Shown piece after piece: positions 44,973 through 53,268 of a stretch of 64,000 nt of DNA. Numbering within the stretch: the stretch's first letter is position 1; every line of letters starts with the position of its first letter. Source of the stretch: a bacterium (GTDB taxonomy: Bacteria > UBP6 > UBA1177). The DNA lies in contig JAGCNV010000026.1 of the NCBI GenBank assembly GCA_017645765.1, positions 62,001 to 126,000 of the forward strand, in the 5' to 3' direction. The notes beneath the pieces were generated by a model, which saw only the letters and a program-made list of their open reading frames with translations, did no database searches and was not told the origin of the DNA. A program made the position numbers and the translations under genes.

Positions 44973-45674
44973 ATGAAAAAAGTTCTTGTTATCGTTACTG
45001 TAATCGTAATAATCGCGCTTTTTGCAGCTTACAAATGCAGCAGAAGCCGTGGCGCAGAGGATGTAGAGATCTCCCCTGAAACGTCTCAGCCTGCACCTGT
45101 AGAGACATCCCCCGAGACGTCTCAAACTGAGCAGAATGAAGAGCCTTCAGAAGAAGTAAAGGAAGAACCTGTACAGGAAGAGCCCGCTGCAACTCCCGCA
45201 AAAGAGCCGAAAAAAGAAGGCAGAAAGGCTAAAACTGCTGCTGAAAAGGCTGAAAAAGTTGAAAAAACTGAAAAAGAAGCTCCGAAAGCTGCTCCGGCTG
45301 AAAAGAAACTTCTGTCCAGAGAGGAAAAGGCGGCTCCTGACAGACCAATGCCCGAGGTGAAACGTGCTCCGAATGAAGCAAACATCGATTCCGCAGGTGT
45401 TACGAAAGTTATCAACGTAAGCCGCGCCGCCATCAAAAGATGTTATGACAAAGCTTTGATATCCAATCCGCAGCTTAAAGGAAAAATGTCTATAAAAATA
45501 GTGATCAATAAGGATGGAAGAGTTGACAAAACTGAAATAGTCGATGACACGCTCCGTGATGCCGAAGTTGCAAAGTGTGTTAAAGGCGTTATCGGCAGAC
45601 TTCGTTTCCCGAAACCGGCAGATGGCACTGCTACAGTTACTTTCCCGTTCGCATTCGATCCGAAAAATCAATAA
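44973..45674 (+). CDS. AgmX/PglI C-terminal-domain protein
   Basis: One membrane helix (about residues 4-20), then a long Glu/Lys/Pro/Ala-rich linker (25-120), then a C-terminal domain (about 135-230) of the AgmX/PglI type: VTKVINVSRAAIKRCYDKAL, KGKMSIKIVINKDGRVDKTEIV, CVKGVIGRLRFPKPADGTATVTFPF. The two cysteines (CYDKAL and KCVKG) are family-conserved. The fold resembles a TonB C terminus, so a bridging role across the periplasm is plausible; in Myxococcus AgmX is linked to gliding. In the linker, the amino acids PETSQPAPVETSPETSQ are encoded by two copies of an intergenic palindrome. Confidence 0.82.
   Translation: MKKVLVIVTVIVIIALFAAYKCSRSRGAEDVEISPETSQPAPVETSPETSQTEQNEEPSEEVKEEPVQEEPAATPAKEPKKEGRKAKTAAEKAEKVEKTEKEAPKAAPAEKKLLSREEKAAPDRPMPEVKRAPNEANIDSAGVTKVINVSRAAIKRCYDKALISNPQLKGKMSIKIVINKDGRVDKTEIVDDTLRDAEVAKCVKGVIGRLRFPKPADGTATVTFPFAFDPKNQ
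45062..45124 (+). repeat. Two in-frame copies of the GTAGAGAC-type palindrome inside a coding sequence
   Basis: 45062-45088 and 45098-45124 are both 27 bp, begin TGTAGAGA and end ACGTCTCA. Each aligns end to end with the reverse complement of 26106-26132, with about five differences. CCTGAAACGTCTCA in the first copy is an exact 14-base match. The 36-bp period corresponds to 12 codons. Confidence 0.7.
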
Positions 45675-45709
45675 ATTCGCATAAATACTGCAAATCACAA
45701 AAAAATCGG

Positions 45710-45737
45710 TTGATAATATTCCGAAAACATTTAAAAT
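45710..45737 (+). promoter_or_regulatory. Promoter of the 45775 lipoprotein gene
   Basis: TTGATA (45710-45715), 16-bp spacer, TAAAAT (45732-45737), then AGAA and AGGTTGTTTTG. The ATG is 38 bp downstream. Confidence 0.6.
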
Positions 45738-45774
45738 AGAAAGGTTGTTTTGGTGTTTTTTACGGAGAATGAAA

Positions 45775-46851
45775 ATGCGAAAATTCTTCTTTTTATTTTT
45801 GGCTTTCATCTTGGTTTCATGCAGCGGAGATGCTGTGAAACGGCTTGTTCCTGTTGCGGAAGAGCCTTCCGAATCAGGAGAAGATGTGACTGATGAAAAC
45901 AATGAAAACCCTGAAACTCCTGATGATGCTGTCGTTACTCCGGATGAAAACGGCGGACAGGGTGAAGTTCAGGACGAGGAAAAACCTGTAACAGACAATG
46001 AAACGCCTGTAACGGATGATGAGACTCCTGAAATTCCGGATTCCGAAGAAGTACCTGTAAACGATGAAACACCGGAAACTCCGGATGAAGAGGAAGACAG
46101 CGAGCCTGAACTCCCTGATATCGAATATCCAGAGTGCGGAATCGCTTTTGACGGTTCTAACTGCAGCGCTGCCTACTGCCACACGATAGACGACTGCTGC
46201 GAAGGCGATGTCTGTGTCGCAACTGACGGCTGCGGCGGTCACAAGGTATGCAGGACCGCATTTTTTAAGGAAAATTTCGATTCTTACACGGCTGGGTCTT
46301 TTCCGCCTGAGAGTTCCGTCTGGACATTGAAATACCGCGGTGCAGGAAAACAATATCAGATGGTTACTTCCGAACGTTATGTTTCTGCAGAAAACAGCAT
46401 GCACCTGCTTGGAACCAAGTCCGGCAATCTCTCGGCGATAATGACAGCTGCTTTGCCGCATGTTCCGGATGTAATCAATGTCGAATTCAGGATGAATGCC
46501 CAGGGCGACGATGTATCGCTGGCTCTTTGTTCTTTTGAAAGAGAGTCGCCAGGTCAGAACTGGGGCGATATGTACTTGAAAATCGAATTCGCTAACGGAA
46601 AGATCCGTTATCAGATTCCGGAATGGACTGTCTATGAAGTTGCTCCGTCTTATGAAGCGAACCAGTGGTACAAGCTCCGCATAAAAATGAATCAGCCGGC
46701 AAAAACTATTTCTGTATGGGTAAACGATGAGCTGAAAGTCGAAAATCAGGCGTTTACTCTTGCTTCGTGGTCGATTCCGAACATCTGTCTTGCATCGAAC
46801 AAACAGGATAAAAAAGTATGGTTCGACGATATCTTTGTCTGGGCGGAATAA
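45775..46851 (+). CDS. Lipoprotein with acidic linker and concanavalin/LamG-like domain
   Basis: ATG at 45775 is seven bases after GGAG; an ATG two codons earlier is too close. MRKFFFLFLAFILVSC gives Cys16 as anchor. Residues 20-125 are a Glu/Asp/Pro/Thr linker with repeated DETPE units. A cysteine-rich knot follows (CGIAFDGSNCSAAYCHTIDDCCEGDVC). The C-terminal ~190 residues look like a jelly-roll carbohydrate-binding or LamG domain (ENFDSYTAGSFPPESSVW, WYKLRIKMNQPAKTISVWVND, VWFDDIFVW). Probably displayed at the outer membrane. The stop lies 9 bp from a convergent gene. Confidence 0.78.
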   Translation: MRKFFFLFLAFILVSCSGDAVKRLVPVAEEPSESGEDVTDENNENPETPDDAVVTPDENGGQGEVQDEEKPVTDNETPVTDDETPEIPDSEEVPVNDETPETPDEEEDSEPELPDIEYPECGIAFDGSNCSAAYCHTIDDCCEGDVCVATDGCGGHKVCRTAFFKENFDSYTAGSFPPESSVWTLKYRGAGKQYQMVTSERYVSAENSMHLLGTKSGNLSAIMTAALPHVPDVINVEFRMNAQGDDVSLALCSFERESPGQNWGDMYLKIEFANGKIRYQIPEWTVYEVAPSYEANQWYKLRIKMNQPAKTISVWVNDELKVENQAFTLASWSIPNICLASNKQDKKVWFDDIFVWAE

Positions 46852-46860
46852 TATATTTCT

Positions 46861-47751
46861 TTAATATTTTAGCGATGTTATCTTTTTAAACATCGCTTCG
46901 ATGTGTTCCGGCGTTGTTCCGCAGCAGCCGCCAACAATTTTCGGTTCAAATTTCTGAATAAGTTCTGATATTTTTCCGGCGAATTCAGCCGGAGTCGTTT
47001 TGTAGACGAATTTTCCGTTGATTTTTTCAGAAAATCCAAGATTTGGCATGAGTATAAGCGTAAACGGCGATATTTTCTTAATTATTTCAGCATCTTTTTC
47101 TATTTCTGCAAAATCTTCGCAGTTGAGTCCGAGCGCAAACAGATCATATTTTGAGATTTCGCGGACGATTTCTTCAAAAGATGTCCCGGTGTGGGTTTTT
47201 CCGTTTTTTCCGGAAAGAGAAACTATGAGCGGAATATCTTTGTTGATTTTTTTTGCCGCGGCAAGTGCTGAATTTAATTGAAAAATATCCTGCATGGTTT
47301 CGAAAATCAGTAGATCGGCACCGCCTTCAAGAAGTGCCGTGATTTGAATGGAATATGCTTCAAAAAGAAGTGCTTCATCCTGCTGTAATGAGCCGTTTTG
47401 GTGGAAAACTGGTCCAATCGAGCCTGCGACAAATCGCGGTTTTTCGGGAGTCGAAAATTTATCAGCCGCTTTTTTTGCTAAAATTGCAGAAATTTTTGCA
47501 CATTCCAAGACCGATTTTTTTATTCCGAAACTTTCAAAGACAAGCGGATTTGAATTGAAAGAGTTCGTTTCAACCACATCGCAGCCCGCTGCAAGGTATT
47601 CTTCATGCAGAGAGAGCACAAGCCCAGGGCGTTTCAGCGAAAGAATGTCAGGCAGAATCACCGAATTATCCTCTGAAAGCAGATTTGAACCAGTCGCGCC
47701 ATCAAAAAGGATAGTTTTTTTAGTGTCTGCGAAATCAGAAAACGAAATCAT
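46861..47751 (-). CDS. Homocysteine S-methyltransferase-family protein
   Basis: A zinc-dependent methyltransferase barrel of 296 residues that matches the N-terminal domain of MetH/BHMT/MmuM. FDGATGSNLL at the N terminus, VETNSFNSNP, and the zinc ligands GLNC (near 212) and GGCCGTTPEHI (near 279) are all present. Whether the methyl donor is S-methylmethionine, betaine or another cannot be told. It lacks B12 and reactivation domains. The start overlaps the ThyX-family gene stop by 4 bp, so the two one-carbon enzymes are translationally coupled. Confidence 0.85.
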   Translation of the reverse strand: MISFSDFADTKKTILFDGATGSNLLSEDNSVILPDILSLKRPGLVLSLHEEYLAAGCDVVETNSFNSNPLVFESFGIKKSVLECAKISAILAKKAADKFSTPEKPRFVAGSIGPVFHQNGSLQQDEALLFEAYSIQITALLEGGADLLIFETMQDIFQLNSALAAAKKINKDIPLIVSLSGKNGKTHTGTSFEEIVREISKYDLFALGLNCEDFAEIEKDAEIIKKISPFTLILMPNLGFSEKINGKFVYKTTPAEFAGKISELIQKFEPKIVGGCCGTTPEHIEAMFKKITSLKY

Positions 47752-49205
47752 TTTTCGGGAAAAATTTTTGAAAAATGTTCGCGGTAGCTGCTTTTGCCGC
47801 AGAGAAGCATCGCAGTGAGCGGATGAACCGATCTGACGAAGTTTTCAGCCTCTTTCGCGCTGTTGCGGATATCCCACTGAGCGTGTTCGTCGTCACGCAG
47901 CGAAATGAAGTGGTAAAGCTCGCGGGCATTGATTTTAAGGAGAATTCTGCGCCTGTGAGCGTTTGAAAGAATATAATTTCTTGAGCTGGGGAAAGCCTTT
48001 GCGAAATCGTAATAAAAATCATTGATCTTACTGATCGTTTCGTTGAAAAACGCCTCTTTGCCGATTGCCTTTATCGATTCCGGGATAGTGCAACCGAGTT
48101 CTGGGTCGTAATCCTGAACAAGCTGGGTCGTCATTCTGTGGCGCTTGAGCTGAGCATAGTTTGTGGCGCTTACGATGAGCTCGAAAGTGTAGTCGATCGT
48201 CTCAAAGGCGCGGTCGACTTTCTCAAAGCTCTCTTTCGAAGCAAGTGCCTGTTTTATCAGGTTTTCCTTCGCCTCAAAACTCATGTTCCGGGCGTGGTCA
48301 AGGCAGATTTCGAAATTTTTGTTTGAATATGCGTAAAGAAGGGCAGCAACAAGCTCGGTGTCTGCATCTTTTGAATATGAAACTGTTGAAAAATCGCAGT
48401 TGTTTCCGTTGTTTAAGCCTTTTACGGCAAGAGCAGCTTCCAGAAGAGCGCTTTTTTTAGCTGCCTCGTGTTTTGTCGGCTCGACATACTTGATGAGCGA
48501 CGGAGCGAGCGATTTCACCTTCTCAAAAAGTTTTGCCGAAAGTTCGCGTACTTCTGCAAGATCCGAGGAATTGAACTGCCTCAGCATGTTTTCAAGAGAA
48601 CGGGCATTGACTGTCATTCCGAACTGCGATTTCGTGGCGAGTGCAACGATGTATCTCGCGTCTTCTTTCGCCTTTGTCTCAAGGTTGATCTGGTCTCTTT
48701 TTGTTTTTATTTTATCTGCGTTTTTCGCGAAAAGATCCTCTTTCAAAGCCTCGAAAAGGGAGAAGTAGGCATCGTTCTGAAGTTTTATAATGTTCGCAAA
48801 CTTCTCTGCATAGGGAGTGTTTTTTATTTCTTCAGGCATTATGAAGTCGCCGTCAAGAGTGATATAACGCTGGCTTTTTTCGGTGAAAGATGCGAGTCTG
48901 AACTTCTGAACTTCTTCGGTCGCGAGCCTTGAAATTCCGGTTATGTCGAAGTTGAAAACGGCGTGTTCCGCAACGCTCGAATGACCCAGGCCGAAAATTA
49001 TCGTTTCGTTCGATTTTCTCGATTTTGCGACTTCGGTGTGCGAGATTTTTCTCAGTTCGCCGATATCCGCCGGATCGCGTGAAATACGGGCATAAGCCGC
49101 GCTCAAAGTTTCGGGCGTGACGTTGTCTTCAGTCCAGCCTGCGCGGTTTTTGAGTTCCTCGATTATCGAAGAATCGATGTTGTATCCGGATAAAGTTACA
49201 TTCAT
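47748..49205 (-). CDS. Tandem ThyX-family (FAD-dependent thymidylate synthase-like) protein
   Basis: The start at 49205, after GGGAG, gives 485 residues, about twice a normal ThyX. The first half has HSSVAEH (75-81), GISRLATEEVQ and KFRLASFTEKSQRY (101-114), where the canonical RHRxxSxNExSxRY has lost RH and N. NARSLENML is at 200-208. The second half has LKRHRMTTQ (353-361), NAHRRRILLKINARELYHF and RDDEHAQWDIR (437-447), the latter close to the canonical arginine/AQWEIR motif. It may methylate dUMP using methylene-folate and FADH2, with a composite active site. Function is inferred from family only. Confidence 0.75.
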   Translation of the reverse strand: MNVTLSGYNIDSSIIEELKNRAGWTEDNVTPETLSAAYARISRDPADIGELRKISHTEVAKSRKSNETIIFGLGHSSVAEHAVFNFDITGISRLATEEVQKFRLASFTEKSQRYITLDGDFIMPEEIKNTPYAEKFANIIKLQNDAYFSLFEALKEDLFAKNADKIKTKRDQINLETKAKEDARYIVALATKSQFGMTVNARSLENMLRQFNSSDLAEVRELSAKLFEKVKSLAPSLIKYVEPTKHEAAKKSALLEAALAVKGLNNGNNCDFSTVSYSKDADTELVAALLYAYSNKNFEICLDHARNMSFEAKENLIKQALASKESFEKVDRAFETIDYTFELIVSATNYAQLKRHRMTTQLVQDYDPELGCTIPESIKAIGKEAFFNETISKINDFYYDFAKAFPSSRNYILSNAHRRRILLKINARELYHFISLRDDEHAQWDIRNSAKEAENFVRSVHPLTAMLLCGKSSYREHFSKIFPEK

Positions 49206-49246
49206 TTTTCTCTCCCCAAAAAAGACGCTTGTCTTTATCATAATTT

Positions 49247-49274
49247 TTGAAGCAATAAAATTTTTTGTTATAAT
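49247..49274 (+). promoter_or_regulatory. Promoter of the ankyrin gene
   Basis: TTGAAG (49247-49252), 16-bp spacer, TATAAT (49269-49274), then a GC-rich stretch and TTTTTTG. The ATG is 125 bp away, so a long leader including the TCGAAAT repeats would be transcribed. Confidence 0.6.
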
Positions 49275-49309
49275 GCCGGCGGTTTTTTGTGCCACCGCCG
49301 CTAGTTTTA

Positions 49310-49363
49310 TCGAAATGTCGAAATATCGAAATTTCGAAATATCGATGGCGGCGAATCGAAATA
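49310..49363. repeat. TCGAAATN tandem octamers in the ankyrin gene leader
   Basis: Four head-to-tail octamers (49310, 49318, 49326, 49334) differ only in the last base, and a fifth is at 49356. The junction TCGAAATTTCGA is a perfect palindrome. The surrounding sequence is GC-rich. Confidence 0.8.
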
Positions 49364-49398
49364 ACGACGCCGATGGCGCGGCGATAAAAGGAGGTTTT

Positions 49399-50517
49399 AT
49401 GAAAAAAATTTCCCTTTTCTTAATATTTTTTTCGTTTTTTGTTTTTGCCGATGACTTGAACGAGTCTTTCGCGGCTGCGGTTCAGGCTGGAAATGTAAAA
49501 ACGGCCTCGGAAGTGTTTGCGAAAGGTGCCGACATCAATTTCGTTGACGAGGACTGGCCTCTTTTTGTTACCGCTGTCACTTCGGGTGATGTCGCGATGA
49601 CTGAGTTTTTCATCAAAAACGGTGTCAACCTTGAGCTCAAAGGGCCTGACGGAAAAACGGCGCTTCTGCACGCTATTTCGCTGAAAAACAAAAAGCTTGT
49701 CGATATGATTATTGCGGCGGGAGCCGAGATAAAAACGGAAGATGCCGCCGGAAAGGACACGCTGATGTATGCCGCGGAAGCAAACAACGCAGAGCTTATG
49801 AACAAACTGCTCAGGCAGGGCTTTGACGAAAAGAAAAAATCGAAGGTCGGAAAAACGGCTCTCGACTACGCGATTGACGCAAGAGCTCAGGAAACTTTCA
49901 GAATTCTGAGCAAAAAGAACACTTTGCCGATAGATTTCATCAACGCGGTGGAGAAGGGGGACGCAAAGGCCGTTAAAACCCTGATTTCAGAAGGTGCTGA
50001 TGTCAAAACAAAAGATAAAAACGGCAAGGCGGCAATAGTTATCGCGGTCGAAAAAGGGTATACCGAAGTTGTGAAACTTATTCTTGAAAACGGTGCCGAT
50101 CCCAACGGAAAATATTTCAAAAATCCGAAAGCGAACCTTTTTGTGATGGCTATGCACAATAATCATTCGGATGCCGCGCTCGTTCTTTTGAAATCAGGCG
50201 CAAACGCAGATTTTAACCACAAATTCCAGGGTGGAAAAACTGCACTTATGACTGCGATCGAATCCGGGAAAAACGATCTCACGACATACCTTCTTGTTAA
50301 AAAGTTCGATGTCGATGCAACAGACGATTTCGGCAATACAGCTTTAATGTATGCCGTAAAGCAGAATCTTTATTCCGTTGTGAAAAAACTTCTCGAACTT
50401 GGTGCCGACCCGACTATAAGGCAGGTCGACGGAAAAACCGCGCTTGACATCGCGAAAGCGGAAAACAAATCTTCTTTGATCAGAATGCTTTCCGAAGCTG
50501 AAAAGAAGTTGAAGTAA
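49399..50517 (+). CDS. Exported ankyrin-repeat protein
   Basis: ATG at 49399 with AAGGAGG gives a 372-residue protein; the upstream in-frame extension covers repetitive non-coding DNA and is rejected. A signal peptide (MKKISLFLIFFSFFVFA) is followed directly by about ten ankyrin repeats of roughly 33 residues (for example GKTALLHAISLKNKKLVDMIIAAGAEI, KTALDIAKAENKSSLIRML). No other domain is seen. It is probably periplasmic and protein-binding. The trkA-like gene begins 27 bp downstream, likely co-transcribed. Confidence 0.85.
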   Translation: MKKISLFLIFFSFFVFADDLNESFAAAVQAGNVKTASEVFAKGADINFVDEDWPLFVTAVTSGDVAMTEFFIKNGVNLELKGPDGKTALLHAISLKNKKLVDMIIAAGAEIKTEDAAGKDTLMYAAEANNAELMNKLLRQGFDEKKKSKVGKTALDYAIDARAQETFRILSKKNTLPIDFINAVEKGDAKAVKTLISEGADVKTKDKNGKAAIVIAVEKGYTEVVKLILENGADPNGKYFKNPKANLFVMAMHNNHSDAALVLLKSGANADFNHKFQGGKTALMTAIESGKNDLTTYLLVKKFDVDATDDFGNTALMYAVKQNLYSVVKKLLELGADPTIRQVDGKTALDIAKAENKSSLIRMLSEAEKKLK

Positions 50518-50544
50518 ATTTTTGCAGGCTATGAGAGGAAAGGT

Positions 50545-51912
50545 ATGAGAGTAATAATTGTCGGAGCCAGCAAGGTTGGGTTCGCACTCGCCAGTCATAT
50601 CACTGAAGAGGGTTACGATCTTGTGGTCATTGACCGCTCTCCTGAGAAGATTGACGCCATTACCGATGCATTTGACTGCAACGGCTATGTCGGCAACGGT
50701 TGCTGTTCCGAGATGCTCAGAAAATGCGGCATCGATTCGGCTTCAGTGTTCGTCGCGGTGACAAAGAACGACGAAACAAACATTCTGTGCTGCAGCGCGG
50801 CTAAAAAACTCGGGGTAAAGCGCACTATAGCGGCTGTCAGGAGTCCTGAATACGAAAAAGAAATAAACTTTATGACTAATGAACTCGGTGTCGATCTCCT
50901 TATCAATCCTGACAGGGCGGCAGCCGAGGTCGGAATCAAGATGCTGCGCTACGCCGAGACCGTTGAGCGTGAAATGTTCGGAAACGGAGCCGTTCATCTC
51001 TCTTCGGTCGAGATATGCGAAAACGGAATTCTCTCCGGTGTGCAACTTCCGTCCGTCCAAAATGTGCTTGGTGCAAAGATACTGATATGCGCTATTGACC
51101 GCGGAGGCAGAGTGTTCACTCCGTCCGGCAAGGATGAGATCAAAACAGGCGACAAGATTGTCTTCGTCGCTGCGAAAGCTGATATGGAAAAGACGCTGAA
51201 TAAGCTGCAAATTACCGAGAGAAGGCTGAAAAAGGCCGTTATAGTCGGTGCGAGCAATGTCGGTTACTATATGACGGGGATACTGCTCAAACGCGGGATC
51301 AAAGTTACGGTTATCGACAATGACGAGATGCGCTGCCGTCAGATGCTGAAAAGCTTTCCGAAGGCGGATATCGTCAACGGTGACGGAACGGATTCGGAAC
51401 TCATGGAAAAGGAGCTGAAATGGGCGGATGCCTGCGTGGCTGCAACCAGCCGTGATGAAGAAAACCTTGTAATATCGATGTTCGCTAAGTCCTTCGGAAC
51501 TGGCAGGATCGCCGCTGTAATTAAAAATATTGATTATGAAACAATGCTTAAAAAAAGCGGTATCAACCATGTCTTTTCGACGCAGGATGTGGCGCTTATC
51601 GACATAATCAAGGATGTCCGCCTGATTGACAACGCAATTGACGAGACTTGCGGTTCGATGAAATGGCTCTACGCCCTTAATTCCGGATCGGTAGAGGCTG
51701 CGGAATTTGAAGTCGGAACTGATTTTAAATTGCAGGGGATTCTGTTCAGGGACGAGTCTTTCAAGCTGAAGCCCGGCATCCTGATTGCGGTCATCATGCG
51801 CGGAGGCGGTGTCGAGATTGCCGGTGGAAACTCGAAGATTCTGCCAGGGGATCATGTCATAGTTGTTTCGGCGGAGCACAGGATCCTGAGCCTTGCCGAT
51901 ATCATCGGATAA
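50545..51912 (+). CDS. trkA: TrkA-like potassium uptake regulatory protein
   Basis: The cytosolic NAD(H)-binding subunit of a Trk-type potassium system. It has the two-fold RCK arrangement: Rossmann loops GASKVGFALASHI (6-18) and GASNVGYYMTGIL (about 236-248), each followed by an RCK-C domain. The 455 residues match E. coli TrkA. No TrkH/TrkG membrane subunit is adjacent; instead a cation/proton antiporter gene lies downstream, and many CPA antiporters are RCK-regulated. A long open frame on the opposite strand (50743-52110) is a shadow. Confidence 0.88.
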   Translation: MRVIIVGASKVGFALASHITEEGYDLVVIDRSPEKIDAITDAFDCNGYVGNGCCSEMLRKCGIDSASVFVAVTKNDETNILCCSAAKKLGVKRTIAAVRSPEYEKEINFMTNELGVDLLINPDRAAAEVGIKMLRYAETVEREMFGNGAVHLSSVEICENGILSGVQLPSVQNVLGAKILICAIDRGGRVFTPSGKDEIKTGDKIVFVAAKADMEKTLNKLQITERRLKKAVIVGASNVGYYMTGILLKRGIKVTVIDNDEMRCRQMLKSFPKADIVNGDGTDSELMEKELKWADACVAATSRDEENLVISMFAKSFGTGRIAAVIKNIDYETMLKKSGINHVFSTQDVALIDIIKDVRLIDNAIDETCGSMKWLYALNSGSVEAAEFEVGTDFKLQGILFRDESFKLKPGILIAVIMRGGGVEIAGGNSKILPGDHVIVVSAEHRILSLADIIG

Positions 51913-51931
51913 TATTTGCGGAAGTTGTAAT

Positions 51932-53215
51932 ATGGAACACATGCTGCCGGGAATGCTTTTCATACTTTTCATGATTGTAGCAATCACTGTATTCAACGAA
52001 AAAACCTTGAAAATATCAAACGATATAGCACTTGTGCTTTTTTCATTCCTGATCGCCGGCTTCGTGAAGATACTTGAAGCTTTCGGGTTCATTGATTTCA
52101 AGACAAGCATGGTAGGCAGAATAGCCGATTTTAATTTTCAGGAATTCCTGATGAACGGGATCCTGTGCTTCATGCTCTTTTCAGGCGCGAGCGGAGTCAA
52201 CTTCAACCGCTTCGTGAAAAACATTAAGTCTATAAGTCTGCTCGCACTGCTCTCAACTATAATTTCGTCCTTTGTCTACGGAGGAATATTCTATCTTTTT
52301 TCTTATATTGCCGGTCTCGATTTTTCAATATGGCTATGCATACTGCTTGGCTGCATAGTTTCGCCTACCGATCCGATCGCGGCGACGAGCATTCTCAAAA
52401 AGGCGGGACTTTCCAAAAACGTATCGACAGTCATAGAAGGGGAGTCGCTTTTCAACGACGGGACAGGTGTCGCCGTTTTCGTGTGTGTCAAGAATATCGT
52501 CAATAATGTTTCGGACTTGAGCTTTCCTGTGCTTATGGCGAAAGAGCTTCTGGGCGCTGTGGCTATAGGGCTCGCGGTTTCGTTCCTTATGTTCAGGCTT
52601 CTTCGTGCCAGCAACAATCCGATGCTGCATATCCTGATAAGCCTTCTCGATGTCGTTGCGGCATATATAATCTGCGAGACTCTCGGCTGTTCCGGCGTTA
52701 TCGCTTCCGTAGTATGCGGGATATATTTCTCGAAAAACATGGCGAGATACGAGGAGTGGCGCAAGGTCGTGGATCCCAAGGACTGGTATGAGGATTTCTG
52801 GCATCTGGCCGATACGCTGCTCAACAACATCCTCTTCATTCTGATAGGATGCGCAGTGCTGAGTCTGCCGCACCATCCGCTGATCGCAGCCCTTGTCTTC
52901 GGGGCAATTCTGATAAATATTGCGGCACGTTTTGTCGGTGTCGGCACTTCGGCTCTTATCATAGAAAAACACAAGATCCCTAACCGCTACAACACGATGG
53001 AATTCACCTCGCTTATGACCTGGAGCGCGCTCAAAGGCGGCCTTTCGCTGGCACTGGCACTCAGCACAGCGGAATTTCTTACACCCTCAAGCTACAATGT
53101 CGTTATCATAGTAACGAGCGTGACAATGTATTTTACGATTGTGGTTCAGGGACTTACCACGAAAAAGGTCTTCGCCATTATCGAGAAGCACAAGGCTGAC
53201 CGCATAAGGCTGTGA
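51932..53215 (+). CDS. Cation/proton antiporter (CPA1 NhaP-like)
   Basis: A 427-residue membrane protein of about 12 helices. Key motifs are SPTDPIAATSIL, with the ion-binding aspartate, and EGESLFNDGTGVAVFV, both typical of the NhaP/NHE sodium/proton exchangers. RSxxR-like arginine positions are replaced by TSLMTWSALKGGLSLALAL near the end. ATG at 51932 is chosen over one overlapping trkA by 20 bp. It lies 20 bp after trkA, which suggests paired control of monovalent cations. By eye CTG is used more for leucine here than elsewhere. Confidence 0.88.
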   Translation: MEHMLPGMLFILFMIVAITVFNEKTLKISNDIALVLFSFLIAGFVKILEAFGFIDFKTSMVGRIADFNFQEFLMNGILCFMLFSGASGVNFNRFVKNIKSISLLALLSTIISSFVYGGIFYLFSYIAGLDFSIWLCILLGCIVSPTDPIAATSILKKAGLSKNVSTVIEGESLFNDGTGVAVFVCVKNIVNNVSDLSFPVLMAKELLGAVAIGLAVSFLMFRLLRASNNPMLHILISLLDVVAAYIICETLGCSGVIASVVCGIYFSKNMARYEEWRKVVDPKDWYEDFWHLADTLLNNILFILIGCAVLSLPHHPLIAALVFGAILINIAARFVGVGTSALIIEKHKIPNRYNTMEFTSLMTWSALKGGLSLALALSTAEFLTPSSYNVVIIVTSVTMYFTIVVQGLTTKKVFAIIEKHKADRIRL

Positions 53216-53259
53216 CGCGCCATGTTCGCGTACAATACGGCGCGAATCGATAATAACGA
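53216..53259. terminator. Hairpin between convergent antiporter and ftsK genes
   Basis: CGCGCC (53216-53221) pairs with GGCGCG (53239-53244) across a 17-base loop. Loop size and the absence of a good T-run on the plus side make this a weak terminator. The right arm is part of a repeat also seen at 49347. Confidence 0.35.
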
Positions 53260-53268
53260 TAATTCTGG

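Noticed and set aside
49117-49398. N-terminal extension of the ankyrin protein
   Set aside because: It would cross the promoter and octamer repeats and overlap thyX; the ATG at 49399 has GGAGG and starts a signal peptide.
50743-52110. 455-codon open frame on the minus strand opposite trkA
   Set aside because: No ribosome site, no family resemblance, and it lies opposite an unmistakable TrkA; it reflects codon bias of the real gene.
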